Source of the DNA: Pseudonocardia asaccharolytica DSM 44247 = NBRC 16224
GTDB taxonomy: Bacteria; Actinomycetota; Actinomycetes; Mycobacteriales; Pseudonocardiaceae
Assembly (NCBI RefSeq): GCF_000423625.1
Contig: NZ_AUII01000019.1
Location: 26,227 to 90,226, forward strand
Direction: 5' to 3'
DNA: 64,000 bases
Shown here piece by piece: positions 17,429 to 26,477 of this stretch. The notes under the pieces were generated by a model. That model had not been told where the DNA came from. It ran no database searches and worked only from the letters and a program-made list of their open reading frames with translations. The position numbers and the translations under genes were made by a program. How positions within the stretch are numbered: the stretch's first letter is position 1; every line of letters begins with the position of its first letter.

Positions 17429-18637
17429 ATGGCCTCCGTCAATGCTGACGAGAACAGAGCCGACGAGAACAGAGCCGACCAGAACAGAGCCGACCAGAGG
17501 CGGCTCGAGGCGGGCCGGACGGTCGCGGCCCGGATGGCCGAGGCCGCGGCCGCGTGGTTGGAGTCGCTCGACGACCGGCAGCGTGCGGTCGCGACCGCGC
17601 GCGCCCCGGGCTCCGACACCGAATCCGACGCCGAACGGCTGCGTTGGTACTACACCCCGACCGACCACGGCGGCCTGCCGCTGCGCGAGCTGCGCCCCGC
17701 CCAGCAGAGTCGCGCGATGCAGCTGGTGGCCAGCGGGTTGTCCGCGGCCGGGTACGGCACCGTCGCGACGATCATGGGCCTGGAGAACGTGCTGGACCGT
17801 ACCGAGGGCTGGACGGTCGACTGGGGCCGCGAGCGCGGGCGCGACCCCGGGCTGTACTACCTGCGGGTCTTCGGCGAGCCCGGTGCCTCGGGGGCCTGGG
17901 CGTGGCGCCTCGGCGGCCATCACGTGTCGCTGAACAACCTCGTCGTCGACGGCGCGGTCCGCTCCACGACGCCGTGCTTCCTGGGGGCCGACCCGGCGTC
18001 CTCGCCGCTGCTGGGGCCCGCTCCGCTGCGGCCGCTGGGTGGCACGGAGGACCTGGCCCGCGAGCTGATGCGGTCGCTGCCCGCCGAGCTCGCGGAGCGC
18101 GCGACGCTGCTCGACCGCGCCCCCTTGGACATCATCGGCGGCAACCGGGCGCGCATCCTCGGTGGCGAGGAGGGCGAGCAGATGATCCGGCTGCCCGATC
18201 TCTGGCGGGGGCGATTGCGCGAACCCCGCCTCGCCGAACTGGTCGCGAGGATGGACCGCCAGGGCGAGGAGGGCACCGGGTACGACGCGGCCGACCACGC
18301 CCGGCTCGCGCTCACCCACGCCCCGAAGGGCCTGCCCGGTTCGGCGCTCGACGCGGGGCAGCGGGAGCTGCTGGCCGCGCTGCTGATGACCTACCTGGGG
18401 CGGGTTCCCGGCGGGCTGACCGACGTTCCCGAGCTCGAGGACGTGCATCTGGCCTGGGCCGGGCCGACGGAACCGGGCGCCGCGCACTACTACCGGTTGC
18501 AGGGCCCGCGGCTGCTCGTCGAGTACGACAACACCCAGCGGGGCGCCAACCACGCCCATTCGGTGTGGCGCGACCCCGAGGCCGACTTCGGCCACGACGT
18601 GCTCGCCGCGCACCGGGCCGCGGCCCACCGCAGATGA
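17429..18637 (+). CDS. DUF3500 domain-containing protein
   Basis: 402 residues. The body matches the DUF3500 family: an early RLRWYYTP, a central GHHVSLN, and a C-terminal HYYRLQGPRLLVEYDN...HAHSVWRDP. Function of the family is unknown; the conserved His residues (GGHHVS, NHAHS) suggest a metal site. The N-terminus has a four-fold ADENR-type repeat (residues 6-25) from a 15-bp tandem repeat. TAACCT at 17416-17421 lies 7 nt before the ATG, the leaderless pattern. Divergent from the kinase gene. Confidence 0.85.
   Translation: MASVNADENRADENRADQNRADQRRLEAGRTVAARMAEAAAAWLESLDDRQRAVATARAPGSDTESDAERLRWYYTPTDHGGLPLRELRPAQQSRAMQLVASGLSAAGYGTVATIMGLENVLDRTEGWTVDWGRERGRDPGLYYLRVFGEPGASGAWAWRLGGHHVSLNNLVVDGAVRSTTPCFLGADPASSPLLGPAPLRPLGGTEDLARELMRSLPAELAERATLLDRAPLDIIGGNRARILGGEEGEQMIRLPDLWRGRLREPRLAELVARMDRQGEEGTGYDAADHARLALTHAPKGLPGSALDAGQRELLAALLMTYLGRVPGGLTDVPELEDVHLAWAGPTEPGAAHYYRLQGPRLLVEYDNTQRGANHAHSVWRDPEADFGHDVLAAHRAAAHRR
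17444..17503 (+). repeat. 15-bp tandem repeat, four units, inside the DUF3500 gene
   Basis: Four in-frame 15-bp units encoding ADENR, ADENR, ADQNR and ADQRR at the start of the DUF3500 protein. The units are nearly identical at DNA level, and lower in GC than the surroundings. Copy number could vary without breaking the frame. Confidence 0.8.
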
Positions 18638-18787
18638 GCCGTTACCGGTCGCCCGCTGATCGCCCGGATCGTCCGACCGCAGACCGTTCACCCGCCCATG
18701 ATCGTCGTTACGGAGCCCGCAGCCGCGCCGACCGCGGCGGAACCTGCCCCTTCACCGATCATGGACCGGAGGCGGCATGCTGGGGCC

Positions 18788-19585
18788 GTGGCCGAGTCGG
18801 AGTACGTGCGAGGCCGCCCGCACCGGGCGCTGGTCCGGTACGTGCTGGGCTACTCCGGCTACCGCGAGTTCAGCCCGATCCCGCTGCGGCGGCGGCAGGC
18901 CCCGGTGGGCTCGTGTGCGTTGATCCTCAGCTTCGGCGACCCGATCCGGCTGCACGGTCCGGCCGGGCCGCTGGTGCCCGCGTCGTTCCTCGCCGGGATG
19001 CACGATGCGGCGGTGATCACCGAGTTCACCGGCGCCCAGGGCGGCGTGCAGGTCGATCTCACCCCCCTCGGGGTCTTCACCCTGCTGCGCCGTCCCATGC
19101 CCGAGCTGACCAACCGCACTCCCCGGCTCGACGAGCTCGACGACGCGGCGCTCTCGGCTCTGCCCGCCCGGCTGGCCGAGGACCGGGACTGGGCGCGGCG
19201 CTTCGCGCGACTCGACCGGTACCTGGGCTCCCGGCTGCTGGACGACCGCGCCGCGCACCCGGACCCGGAGGTCGCGTGGGCGTGGGACACGCTGGTGGAC
19301 AGCGACGGTGCGGTGCCGGTCGCCGCGCTCGCCGCGGAGGCCGGCTGGAGCCGCCGCCATCTGCTCACCAGGTTCCGCGACCAGATCGGGTTGGCCCCCA
19401 AACCCGCGGCGCGGGTACTGCGGTTCAGCCGGGCCGCCCAGCTGCTCGTGGCCGGATCCGCCGCCGCCGACGTCGCCGCCACCTGTGGGTATGCCGATCA
19501 GAGCCATCTCGTGCGGGAGTTCCGGGCGCTGGCAGGCTGCACCCCCGGCCAGTACCGCGCCGAACAGGACGCGGCGGCCACGTAG
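18788..19585 (+). CDS. AraC-family transcriptional regulator
   Basis: 265 residues from the GTG at 18788. The C-terminus has the double helix-turn-helix (VAALAAEAGWSRRHLLTRFRD, then DVAATCGYADQSHLVREFR) of AraC proteins, after an N-terminal sensing domain of the DUF6597 type. The GTG is chosen because CATGCT at 18776-18781 is spaced like a leaderless -10; an in-frame ATG at 18761 is an alternative. It lies 54 bp before a VOC-fold gene, a pairing seen in many actinobacteria, and may regulate it. Confidence 0.85.
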   Translation: MAESEYVRGRPHRALVRYVLGYSGYREFSPIPLRRRQAPVGSCALILSFGDPIRLHGPAGPLVPASFLAGMHDAAVITEFTGAQGGVQVDLTPLGVFTLLRRPMPELTNRTPRLDELDDAALSALPARLAEDRDWARRFARLDRYLGSRLLDDRAAHPDPEVAWAWDTLVDSDGAVPVAALAAEAGWSRRHLLTRFRDQIGLAPKPAARVLRFSRAAQLLVAGSAAADVAATCGYADQSHLVREFRALAGCTPGQYRAEQDAAAT

Positions 19586-19639
19586 CGGGTTCCCATTCGT
19601 TCAAGACCGGCGCACCGGCAGGCCCTTAGCGTCGCCGCC

Positions 19640-20017
19640 ATGAGCATTCATCCAACGCTGCGCTACACCGACGCGCACACCACCATCAAGTTCCTGACCG
19701 GCACGTTCGGCCTGACCGAGATGCACACGAGCACCGACGGTTCCGGCGCGGTCACCCACGCCGAGCTGTCCTGGGGCGACGGCGTCGTGATGCTGGGCAC
19801 CCGGTCCGACCCGCCGGGGCCGTTCGACACCGGCCGCGCCGTCCTCTACCTGACCACCGACGACCCCGACGCACTGCACGAGCGAGTCGTCGCCGCCGGA
19901 GCCGAGATCGTCTACGGGCTGACCGACCAGCCCTACGCGTCCCGCGAGTTCGCCGCGAAGGACCCGGAGGGCAACGTCTGGTGCTTCGGCACCTACCACC
20001 CCGCGGCGGCGTCGTGA
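19640..20017 (+). CDS. VOC-fold (glyoxalase/bleomycin resistance-type) protein
   Basis: 125 residues, one VOC domain: LRYTDAHTTIKFLTGTFGL at the start and ASREFAAKDPEGNVWCFGTY at the end, the latter including the typical D-P-x-G-N-x-W/F strand. Members bind metals and act as lyases, dioxygenases or binding proteins; no specific role can be assigned. TAGCGT at 19627-19632 lies 7 nt before the ATG. The stop overlaps the next short frame by TGATG. Confidence 0.85.
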   Translation: MSIHPTLRYTDAHTTIKFLTGTFGLTEMHTSTDGSGAVTHAELSWGDGVVMLGTRSDPPGPFDTGRAVLYLTTDDPDALHERVVAAGAEIVYGLTDQPYASREFAAKDPEGNVWCFGTYHPAAAS

Positions 20018-20244
20018 TGAGCCGCGCCCGCCCGCATGGTGGCGTGACGACACCACCCTCACCGCCCATCTCACCGCAGCATGGTCCGGCCAAGGCCGGG
20101 GACCCGGTGGCCGACCGCGGGCGCGTCGTCGGGCTGCTGTTCGGGTTCTTCCCGGCCCAGGTGAGCCACGCGATCGCGCAGCTCGACGTGGCCGAGCGGC
20201 TGCCGCCGACCGGGTACAGCGTGCTGCGCGCGGTGCCGGCATGA
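20017..20244 (+). pseudogene. SAM-dependent O-methyltransferase remnant with internal deletion
   Basis: A 75-codon frame. GLLFGFFPAQVSHAIAQLDV looks like the N-terminal dimerisation helix of small-molecule O-methyltransferases, and the tail PPTGYSVLRAVPA looks like their last strand. The entire catalytic SAM-binding core (normally about 250 residues) is missing between them. I read this as an in-frame internal deletion. It could still be translated as a short peptide because it overlaps the VOC gene (TGATG) and the YjbR-like gene (ATGA). Assignment is by eye only. Confidence 0.5.
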
Positions 20245-20594
20245 CGACCGACCCCCTGCCGCGGCTGCGCGCGCTGTGCCTGGCGCTGCCGGAGGTCACC
20301 GAGAAGCTCAGCCACGGCGAGCCGACCTGGTTCGTGCGCAAGGTGTTCGTGACCTACGCCGACCGTCACCACGACGACCGGGTGGCGTTCTGGTGCGCCG
20401 CCCCGCCGGGGGCTCAGGAGGCCATGGTGGCGGCGCATCCGGACCGTTTCTTCCGCCCGCCGTACGTGGGGGGTCGCGGCTGGCTGGGGGTGTGGCTCGA
20501 CGTTCCGGTGGACTGGGACGAGGTCGCCGAGATCGTCGCCGACGCCTATCGGGAGATCGCCCCGAGGCGGCTCGTCGCCCGGATGCCGTCGTGA
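20241..20594 (+). CDS. MmcQ/YjbR family protein
   Basis: 117 residues. It begins with LRALCLALPEVTEKLSHGEP, and has TWFVRKVFVTYADRH and PYVGGRGWLGVWLD, the usual CyaY-like (YjbR) fold pattern; the last 20 residues form the helix EVAEIVADAYREIAPRRL. The family is described as DNA-binding-like but has no firmly known function. The start overlaps the preceding methyltransferase remnant (ATGA), so it is probably translated from the same transcript as the VOC gene. Confidence 0.85.
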   Translation: MTTDPLPRLRALCLALPEVTEKLSHGEPTWFVRKVFVTYADRHHDDRVAFWCAAPPGAQEAMVAAHPDRFFRPPYVGGRGWLGVWLDVPVDWDEVAEIVADAYREIAPRRLVARMPS

Positions 20595-20613
20595 ATGCTC
20601 GTAACATGTCCGA

Positions 20614-21381
20614 GTGTCCGATTCCCGGCTGCCGCTGATCGAGCTGAACGGTTCGCGCTACGAGTACGAGGACGTTGGGGGCGGGTTCGCGAGCGCCCCG
20701 CTGCTCTTCCTGCACGAGGGGCTCGGCTCGGTCGGGCTGTGGCGCGGCTTCCACCGGCGCATCGCCGCGGCGTCGGGTCGGCGCGCCGTCGCCTACTCCC
20801 GGCTCGGCCACGGGTTCTCCGACCTGCCGCCGAGCAAGCGGACGCCGTCGTTCATGCACGAGGAGGCGGCGCAGGTCGTGTCGTCGCTCATGGCGGCGCT
20901 CGACCTGCCCGAGCCGGTGCTCGTCGGGCACAGCGACGGCGCCTCGATCGCGCTGCTGGTCGCCGCCGCGCTGCCGGTCCGCGGGCTGGTGGTGATGGCG
21001 CCGCATGTGTTCGTCGAGTCGCACGGCCTCGACGGCATCGTCGCCGCCCGCACCGCCTACCTCGAGGGTGACCTGCGGACCCGGATGGCACGGCACCACC
21101 GGGATCCCGACGTGACGTTCTGGAACTGGAACGACGTGTGGCTCGACCCACGGTTCCGAGACTGGGACATCACCGCCGAGCTCGCCGGCATCCGCTGCCC
21201 GGTTCTGGGTGTGCAGGGCGACGCCGACCGGTACGGCTCGATGGCCCACGTCGAGGCCGTGCGCGACCGCGCGGGCGGCCCCGTCGAGCTGCTCGCCCTT
21301 TCGTGTGGGCACTCCCCGCATCTGGAATGCCCCGAGGCCACCGAGAAGGTGGTCACCGAGTTCCTCCGGTCCCTGGGCTGA
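20614..21381 (+). CDS. Alpha/beta-fold hydrolase
   Basis: 255 residues. The oxyanion-hole region is LLFLHEGLGS, the nucleophile elbow GHSDGAS (Ser near residue 110), and the catalytic His is in CGHSPHLE near the C-terminus with an Asp in VQGDADRYG. This is the standard triad of the family; the substrate is unknown. TAACAT at 20602-20607 lies 6 nt before the GTG start, the leaderless pattern, which suggests its own promoter despite the closeness of the YjbR-like gene. Confidence 0.9.
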   Translation: MSDSRLPLIELNGSRYEYEDVGGGFASAPLLFLHEGLGSVGLWRGFHRRIAAASGRRAVAYSRLGHGFSDLPPSKRTPSFMHEEAAQVVSSLMAALDLPEPVLVGHSDGASIALLVAAALPVRGLVVMAPHVFVESHGLDGIVAARTAYLEGDLRTRMARHHRDPDVTFWNWNDVWLDPRFRDWDITAELAGIRCPVLGVQGDADRYGSMAHVEAVRDRAGGPVELLALSCGHSPHLECPEATEKVVTEFLRSLG

Positions 21382-21400
21382 GGGACCTGTACGGAGAGAC

Positions 21401-21928
21401 CTATGTGGACGGGGCACCGGCCCGGAACGCGGGCGCCCGGCTCGGGCTCGGTCGCGGATGCGCCCGCAGCAGCGGCAGCACCCGCGGCGCGACGACCTCG
21501 GAGAGCACCACCACGCTGGTCGAGCGGATGACCGAGCCGGACCGACCGATGCGCAGCAGGGTCGCGTGCAGGTCCTCGTGCGAGGCGGCGGCGACCCGGC
21601 AGAACACGTCGGCGGTTCCGGTCGTCGCATGCGCCTCCAGCACGCCGGGAATGGCGTCGAGCTCGGCGCGCACCGCATCGATCGCGCCCTGGGCGATCTC
21701 CAGGGACACGAAGGCCTGCACCGGGAAACCGGCGGCGCCCAGGTCGATCTCGGGGCCGTACCCGGTGATCACCCCGGCCTGCTCCAGCCGCTCGAGCCGG
21801 GCGGTGACGGTGGCGCGCGCGACCCGCGCCAGCCGCGACAGCTCCAGCGCGCCGGCACGGGGGTGCGCGCGCGCCAGAGCGATCAGCTCGACGTCCAGGG
21901 CGTCGATCTTGCTGATCGGCGGGCTCAT
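21401..21928 (-). CDS. Lrp/AsnC-family transcriptional regulator
   Basis: 175 residues from the ATG at 21928 (AAGGTGA upstream; a GTG at 21940 is possible). The N-terminal helix-turn-helix (ELSRLARVARATVTARLERLEQAGVI) is followed by a RAM ligand-binding domain (GFPVQAFVSLEIAQG..., TGTADVFCRVAAAS). Such proteins sense amino acids or related metabolites. The C-terminal 20 residues are Pro/Arg-rich and extend beyond the usual length. It is convergent with the alpha/beta hydrolase; its target is not evident. Confidence 0.88.
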   Translation of the reverse strand: MSPPISKIDALDVELIALARAHPRAGALELSRLARVARATVTARLERLEQAGVITGYGPEIDLGAAGFPVQAFVSLEIAQGAIDAVRAELDAIPGVLEAHATTGTADVFCRVAAASHEDLHATLLRIGRSGSVIRSTSVVVLSEVVAPRVLPLLRAHPRPSPSRAPAFRAGAPST

Positions 21929-21987
21929 CGACACCGTCACCTTCTGCGCGATCCGGCTGGCTGACCTTGCTCAGCATGACATTCTGC

Positions 21988-22410
21988 TCAGCTCGCCGAC
22001 CACCCCACCCAGACGGTCGGGGTCAGCGCCAGTACCGGCCCGGCCGGCCGCGCGTCGCGGTAGGGCGGATACTTCGCCACCAGCGCGTCGAGTGCCCGCG
22101 TCCGCAGCGCGCCGCCCGTGTGCACGACGGCCAGCCCGTCGATGCGAACCCACCACAACCGGGTCCAGTCCTCGGCGTAGTGGTCGACGAGCAGCACCGC
22201 CCGCGGGTCGCGTTCGATATCGGCCAGCCGGGCCAACCGGCCGTGGCGCTTGGGTTTCACCTCGTCGACCGCCGAGAAGAGCAGCCCCTCCACTAGCACG
22301 AACGTGATCGGCACCAGCCGCGGGGTGCCGTCGGGGCGCAGCGTCGCGAGCCTGCCCACGCGCGCCGCGGCGACCCGGCGGCGCTGTTCGGCCTCCCCCA
22401 GCGCGGGCAA
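21988..22410 (-). CDS. PPOX-class F420-dependent oxidoreductase (TIGR03668-like)
   Basis: 140 residues with a split-barrel flavin/F420-binding fold: AAARVGRLATLRPDGTPRLV at the N-terminus, FSAVDEVKPKRHGRLARL in the middle and the RAVLLVDHYAEDWTRLWWVR stretch typical of the TIGR03668 group. It would carry out a deazaflavin-dependent reduction; the substrate is unknown. The start is TTG at 22410, supported by a strong GAGGAGG ribosome site. Divergent from the MBL-fold hydrolase with an 87-bp shared promoter region. Confidence 0.85.
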   Translation of the reverse strand: MPALGEAEQRRRVAAARVGRLATLRPDGTPRLVPITFVLVEGLLFSAVDEVKPKRHGRLARLADIERDPRAVLLVDHYAEDWTRLWWVRIDGLAVVHTGGALRTRALDALVAKYPPYRDARPAGPVLALTPTVWVGWSAS

Positions 22411-22497
22411 TGACGCCTCCTCGAGCAGCCGGTTCGGGCCCAGTCTGGCCCGGATGTCGGTCCCGCACGAGCGCCGTCTCGCCTACGCTCGGCCGCT

Positions 22498-23226
22498 ATG
22501 GCGCATCCACCCGCGACCGAGCTGGTTCCCGGGATCTGGCGGATCCCGACGGTCGGCCGCGCCCAGGTGAACTCCTACGCCTTCGTCGACGGCGACGGGT
22601 CGGTCACGCTGGTCGACTGCGGGCTGAGATCAGCGCCGCCGCGGATCGTCGCCGGCCTGGCGGCGATGGGAAAACACCCATCGGACGTCGCCCGGATCGT
22701 GCTCACCCACGCCCATCCCGATCACGCCGGCGGCGCCGCGGAGCTGGCCCGGCAGTCCGGCGCGCCGGTGGCCGTCCACGTCGACGACGTGCCCTACGCG
22801 GTGCAGGGCCGCGCCCCGCGCCCGGACCAGTCCCTGCGGGCCGGGCGGTTCCTCGCGCGCCTGCCCGGCGGCGGCTTCCCGCCGGTCCCGGTGGGTGAGG
22901 ACCTGACCGACGAGCAAGTCCTCGACGTCGGCGGTGGGCTGCGGGTCGTCGCCACGCCGGGGCATTCCCCCGGACACGTTTCGCTGCTGCACGAGCCGAC
23001 CCGGCTGCTCGTCACCGGCGATGCCATCTTCAACGTGCTGCGGCTGGCCATCTCGCCGCGGCCGCTGTGCTCGGACTTCCGGATGACCCGGCGCACGGCG
23101 CACCGGCTCGGTGAGCTCGACTACGACGCCGTGGCGTTCACGCACGGCCCGGAGATCACCGAGGGCGGACGCGAGGTGCTGCGGGCGTTCCTCGCCAGAA
23201 CGGTCACCGCCCGGACCCCGGAATAG
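22498..23226 (+). CDS. MBL-fold metallo-hydrolase
   Basis: 242 residues. The metal-binding motif THAHPDHAGG is near residue 69, with further ligands in PGHSPGHVS, TGDAIF (Asp) and FTHGPEI. It matches the general lactonase/glyoxalase II-like branch of the metallo-beta-lactamase fold; substrate unknown. TACGCT at 22484-22489 lies 8 nt before the ATG, the leaderless pattern. Divergent from the F420-type oxidoreductase. Confidence 0.9.
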   Translation: MAHPPATELVPGIWRIPTVGRAQVNSYAFVDGDGSVTLVDCGLRSAPPRIVAGLAAMGKHPSDVARIVLTHAHPDHAGGAAELARQSGAPVAVHVDDVPYAVQGRAPRPDQSLRAGRFLARLPGGGFPPVPVGEDLTDEQVLDVGGGLRVVATPGHSPGHVSLLHEPTRLLVTGDAIFNVLRLAISPRPLCSDFRMTRRTAHRLGELDYDAVAFTHGPEITEGGREVLRAFLARTVTARTPE

Positions 23227-23369
23227 CTCCCGGGCTGTCGGTGCCGGCATCGTCCCGCGAGTCCGTCGACGGTGCCGCCGCATTCCCGCTGATGGCCGCG
23301 GTGGAGGGTTGGCCGGAGACGCCGTGGGTCATTCCGTGGCGGCCCGCCGACGCTGGGTAGTCTGCGTCC

Positions 23370-26300
23370 GTGTTCGCCGTCCACGGGTTGTGGTCTCCCG
23401 GCCGCGGGCTGCTGTTGTGGGCCGAGGACGGCGAGCGTCCCGCGACGACGAGCAGCCGCTCGCTGCGCTCGGCCCGGCCGCACCCGTTCGCGGTGCCGTC
23501 GGCCGAACTGGCCGAGCTGCATCCGGGGAAGCCGGTCATCGTGACGCTGCTGCTGCCCTCGCGCCGATCGGGCCCGGTGGCCTCCCCCGAACTGGTCCGT
23601 TCCGCGCCGATCCGCGCCGGCCGGTCATCACCGAGCCTGCTGCCATGGTCGGTGCCGGCCGTGATCGTCGACCCTACCGAGCTCGACGACCCGGCCGAAC
23701 AGGTGCGCTATGGCGCCTCCGTCGCGCATCTGCGTGAGATGCTGCGGTTCGCCGACGGGCTCGCCGCGCGCGGCCGGGTGCTGCCGACGCTGGTCCGCGA
23801 GCCGGGCCCGGAGGCCCGCTGGCGTCTGATCGTCCAGGGCCGCGATGCGGTCGTGTTCGATGCGCTGGTGTCGGCGCTCCCCCCGGTCGGCCGGGCCGAA
23901 CGGCAGGCGCCGGGCGCGACCACCGGGCCGGACCCGGGGGAGCTGGTCGGCGACGCGGTCGCGGTGCTCACCGACACCGCGGTCCGCGACCGGCTGGCTC
24001 GCGCCGACGCCCTCGTCCCGCTCGTACCGCCGCGGCGCGGTCGCGTCCCGCGCCGCATCCCGGTCACCGAGGGATGGCTCGCCGCCCTGCTCACCTCCGA
24101 CGGACGGGTCGAGGCCGATGAGCGCGAGCTGGACGAGCTCGCCCGCGCGTTGGAGCCGTGGGACGGTGTCGGCACCGAATCCGCCGGGCCGGCGCGGGCG
24201 TCGTTCCGGCTCACCGAGGTTGGCGTCCTCGACGACCCGGCTGCCCCCGACGGGCCGAGCACCGACCAGACCGGCGACGGCACCCGCTGGCAGCTGCAGT
24301 TCCACCTCCAGTCCGCCGCGGACCCGAGCCTGCTGGTGCCCGCGGACCGGATCTGGGGCGGCGGCGCCGGCAAGCTGGCCAGGCTGATCGGCGAGCCGCA
24401 GGAACTGCTGCTGGCCGAGCTCGGCCGGGCCTCGCTGGTCTACCCGGCGCTCACGCCCTCGCTGCGCCAGGCCCGGCCCGAGTCGCTCGACCTCGACCTC
24501 GAGGGCGCCGCGCGGTTCCTCACCGAGGACGCCGCGTTGCTGCTCGGCGCCGGGTTCGGGGTGCAACTTCCGGCGGGCTGGGACGGCGGGCGGCGGCTGG
24601 GTCTGCGGCTGTCGGTGCGCTCCACCCCGACCGCGGGTGTCGTCACCCGCAGCGGCCTCGGCCGCGAGCAGGTCGCCGATTTCCGCTGGGGCCTCGCGGT
24701 CGGCGACGACGTGCTCGACGCGGCCGAGCTCGACGCGCTGGTCGCGGCCAAGGCACCGCTGGTGCGGCTGCGCGGCAACTGGGTCACGATCGACCCCGAG
24801 CAGCTGCGTGCCGGCCTGGAGTTCCTGCGCCGGGCCGAGCGCAGCCGCGCCGGCCGGCACCCACCCTCGGCCGCCGACGTGCTCGCGCTCGCCCAGCGAC
24901 ACCCCGCCGAGCTCGCCGACGAGCTGCCGCTGCCGGTCACCGGGGTCGACGCGCAGGGTTGGCTCGGCGATCTGCTCGACGGGACCGCCGAACGCAGCCT
25001 GGAGCCGCTGGAGCCGCCGCCGGGTTTCACCGCGTGGCTGCGGCCTTACCAGCGGCGCGGGCTGTCCTGGCTGGCATTCCTGTCCTCGCTGGGGCTGGGC
25101 GCCTGCCTGGCCGACGACATGGGGCTGGGCAAGACCGTGCAGCTGCTGGCCCTGGAGGCACACGAACGGGCCGGGCTCCCCGCGTCCCGCGGTGCGACCC
25201 TGCTGCTGTGCCCGATGTCGCTGGTCGGGACGTGGCAGCGGGAGGCCGCCCGGTTCGTGCCCGGGCTGCGGGTGTTGGTCCACCACGGTGGCGACCGGAT
25301 CCGCGGGGACGGGTTCGCCGACGCGGTGGCCGCCGCCGACCTCGTCGTCACCACCTATGGCACCGCCACCCGCGATATCGACATGCTCGCCGCGGTCGCG
25401 TGGCGCCGCATCGTGCTCGACGAGGCCCAGGCCATCAAGAACAGCCTCGCCGCTACGTCCAAAGCCGTGCGCAGGCTCCGGGCCGAGCACCGGATCGCGC
25501 TCACCGGCACCCCGATGGAGAACCGGCTGGCCGAGCTGTGGTCGGTGATGGACTTCCTCAACCCCGGGGTGCTCGGCAGCACCGAGCGGTTCCGGCAGCG
25601 GTTCGCGGTCCCGGTCGAGCGCTACGGCGACACCGAGGCGGCCGGGTTGCTGCGCCGCATCACCCGGCCCTATCTGCTGCGCCGGATGAAGACCGATCCG
25701 AACGTGATCGACGACCTGCCGGAGAAGATCGAGATCACCCAGCACTACCGGCTCACCCGCGAACAGGCGTCGCTGTACCAGACGGTCGTCGACGACATGA
25801 TGGAGAAGATCGAGGGCTCGGACGGGATCGCGCGGCGCGGCAACGTTCTCGCGGCGATGGCCAAGCTCAAACAGGTCTGCAACCACCCGGCCCAGCTGCT
25901 GCACGACGGCTCGGAGATCGGGCGGCGGTCGGGGAAGGTCGCGCGGCTGGAGGAGATCCTCACCGAGATCCTCGCCGAGGGCGACAAGGTGCTGTGCTTC
26001 ACCCAGTTCACCGAGTTCGCACAGATGCTGGTGCCGCATCTGTGCGCCCGGTTCGACCAGGAGGTGCTCTACCTGCACGGCGGCACGAACAAGAGACAGC
26101 GCGACGAGATGATCGAGCGGTTCCGGTCACCCGGCGGGCCGTCGATCTTCCTGCTGTCGCTCAAGGCGGGCGGCACCGGGCTCACCCTCACCGCCGCCAA
26201 CCACGTTGTGCATCTCGACCGGTGGTGGAACCCGGCCGTCGAGGACCAGGCGACCGACCGGGCGTTCCGGATCGGCCAGCGCCGCACCGTGCAGGTGCGC

Positions 26301-26477
26301 AAGTTCGTCTGTCCCGGCACCGTCGAGGAACGGATCGACGAGATGATCACCTCCAAGAAGACGTTGTCGGGCATGGTGATCAGCGACGGGGAACGCTGGC
26401 TGACCGAGCTGTCCACCGTCGAGCTGCGCGAGGTGCTGACGCTGGGGGCGGAGGCCGTGGATGGCACGGATGAGTGA
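23370..26477 (+). CDS. helZ: SNF2-family DEAD/DEAH-type helicase, HelZ-like
   Basis: 1035 residues. The N-terminal half (about 1-540) is an SNF2-associated domain; the ATPase core follows with DDMGLGKT (Walker A, near residue 585), DEAQ (near 683), the LTGTPMEN motif, and in helicase lobe 2 SLKAGGTGLTLTAA and DRAFRIGQ. It is a DNA-dependent translocase; size and order match the protein annotated HelZ in mycobacteria. TAGTCT at 23358-23363 is 6 nt before the GTG start, so the transcript is probably leaderless. The last 17 bp overlap the SWIM gene, implying coupled translation and a functional pair. Confidence 0.9.
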   Translation: MFAVHGLWSPGRGLLLWAEDGERPATTSSRSLRSARPHPFAVPSAELAELHPGKPVIVTLLLPSRRSGPVASPELVRSAPIRAGRSSPSLLPWSVPAVIVDPTELDDPAEQVRYGASVAHLREMLRFADGLAARGRVLPTLVREPGPEARWRLIVQGRDAVVFDALVSALPPVGRAERQAPGATTGPDPGELVGDAVAVLTDTAVRDRLARADALVPLVPPRRGRVPRRIPVTEGWLAALLTSDGRVEADERELDELARALEPWDGVGTESAGPARASFRLTEVGVLDDPAAPDGPSTDQTGDGTRWQLQFHLQSAADPSLLVPADRIWGGGAGKLARLIGEPQELLLAELGRASLVYPALTPSLRQARPESLDLDLEGAARFLTEDAALLLGAGFGVQLPAGWDGGRRLGLRLSVRSTPTAGVVTRSGLGREQVADFRWGLAVGDDVLDAAELDALVAAKAPLVRLRGNWVTIDPEQLRAGLEFLRRAERSRAGRHPPSAADVLALAQRHPAELADELPLPVTGVDAQGWLGDLLDGTAERSLEPLEPPPGFTAWLRPYQRRGLSWLAFLSSLGLGACLADDMGLGKTVQLLALEAHERAGLPASRGATLLLCPMSLVGTWQREAARFVPGLRVLVHHGGDRIRGDGFADAVAAADLVVTTYGTATRDIDMLAAVAWRRIVLDEAQAIKNSLAATSKAVRRLRAEHRIALTGTPMENRLAELWSVMDFLNPGVLGSTERFRQRFAVPVERYGDTEAAGLLRRITRPYLLRRMKTDPNVIDDLPEKIEITQHYRLTREQASLYQTVVDDMMEKIEGSDGIARRGNVLAAMAKLKQVCNHPAQLLHDGSEIGRRSGKVARLEEILTEILAEGDKVLCFTQFTEFAQMLVPHLCARFDQEVLYLHGGTNKRQRDEMIERFRSPGGPSIFLLSLKAGGTGLTLTAANHVVHLDRWWNPAVEDQATDRAFRIGQRRTVQVRKFVCPGTVEERIDEMITSKKTLSGMVISDGERWLTELSTVELREVLTLGAEAVDGTDE

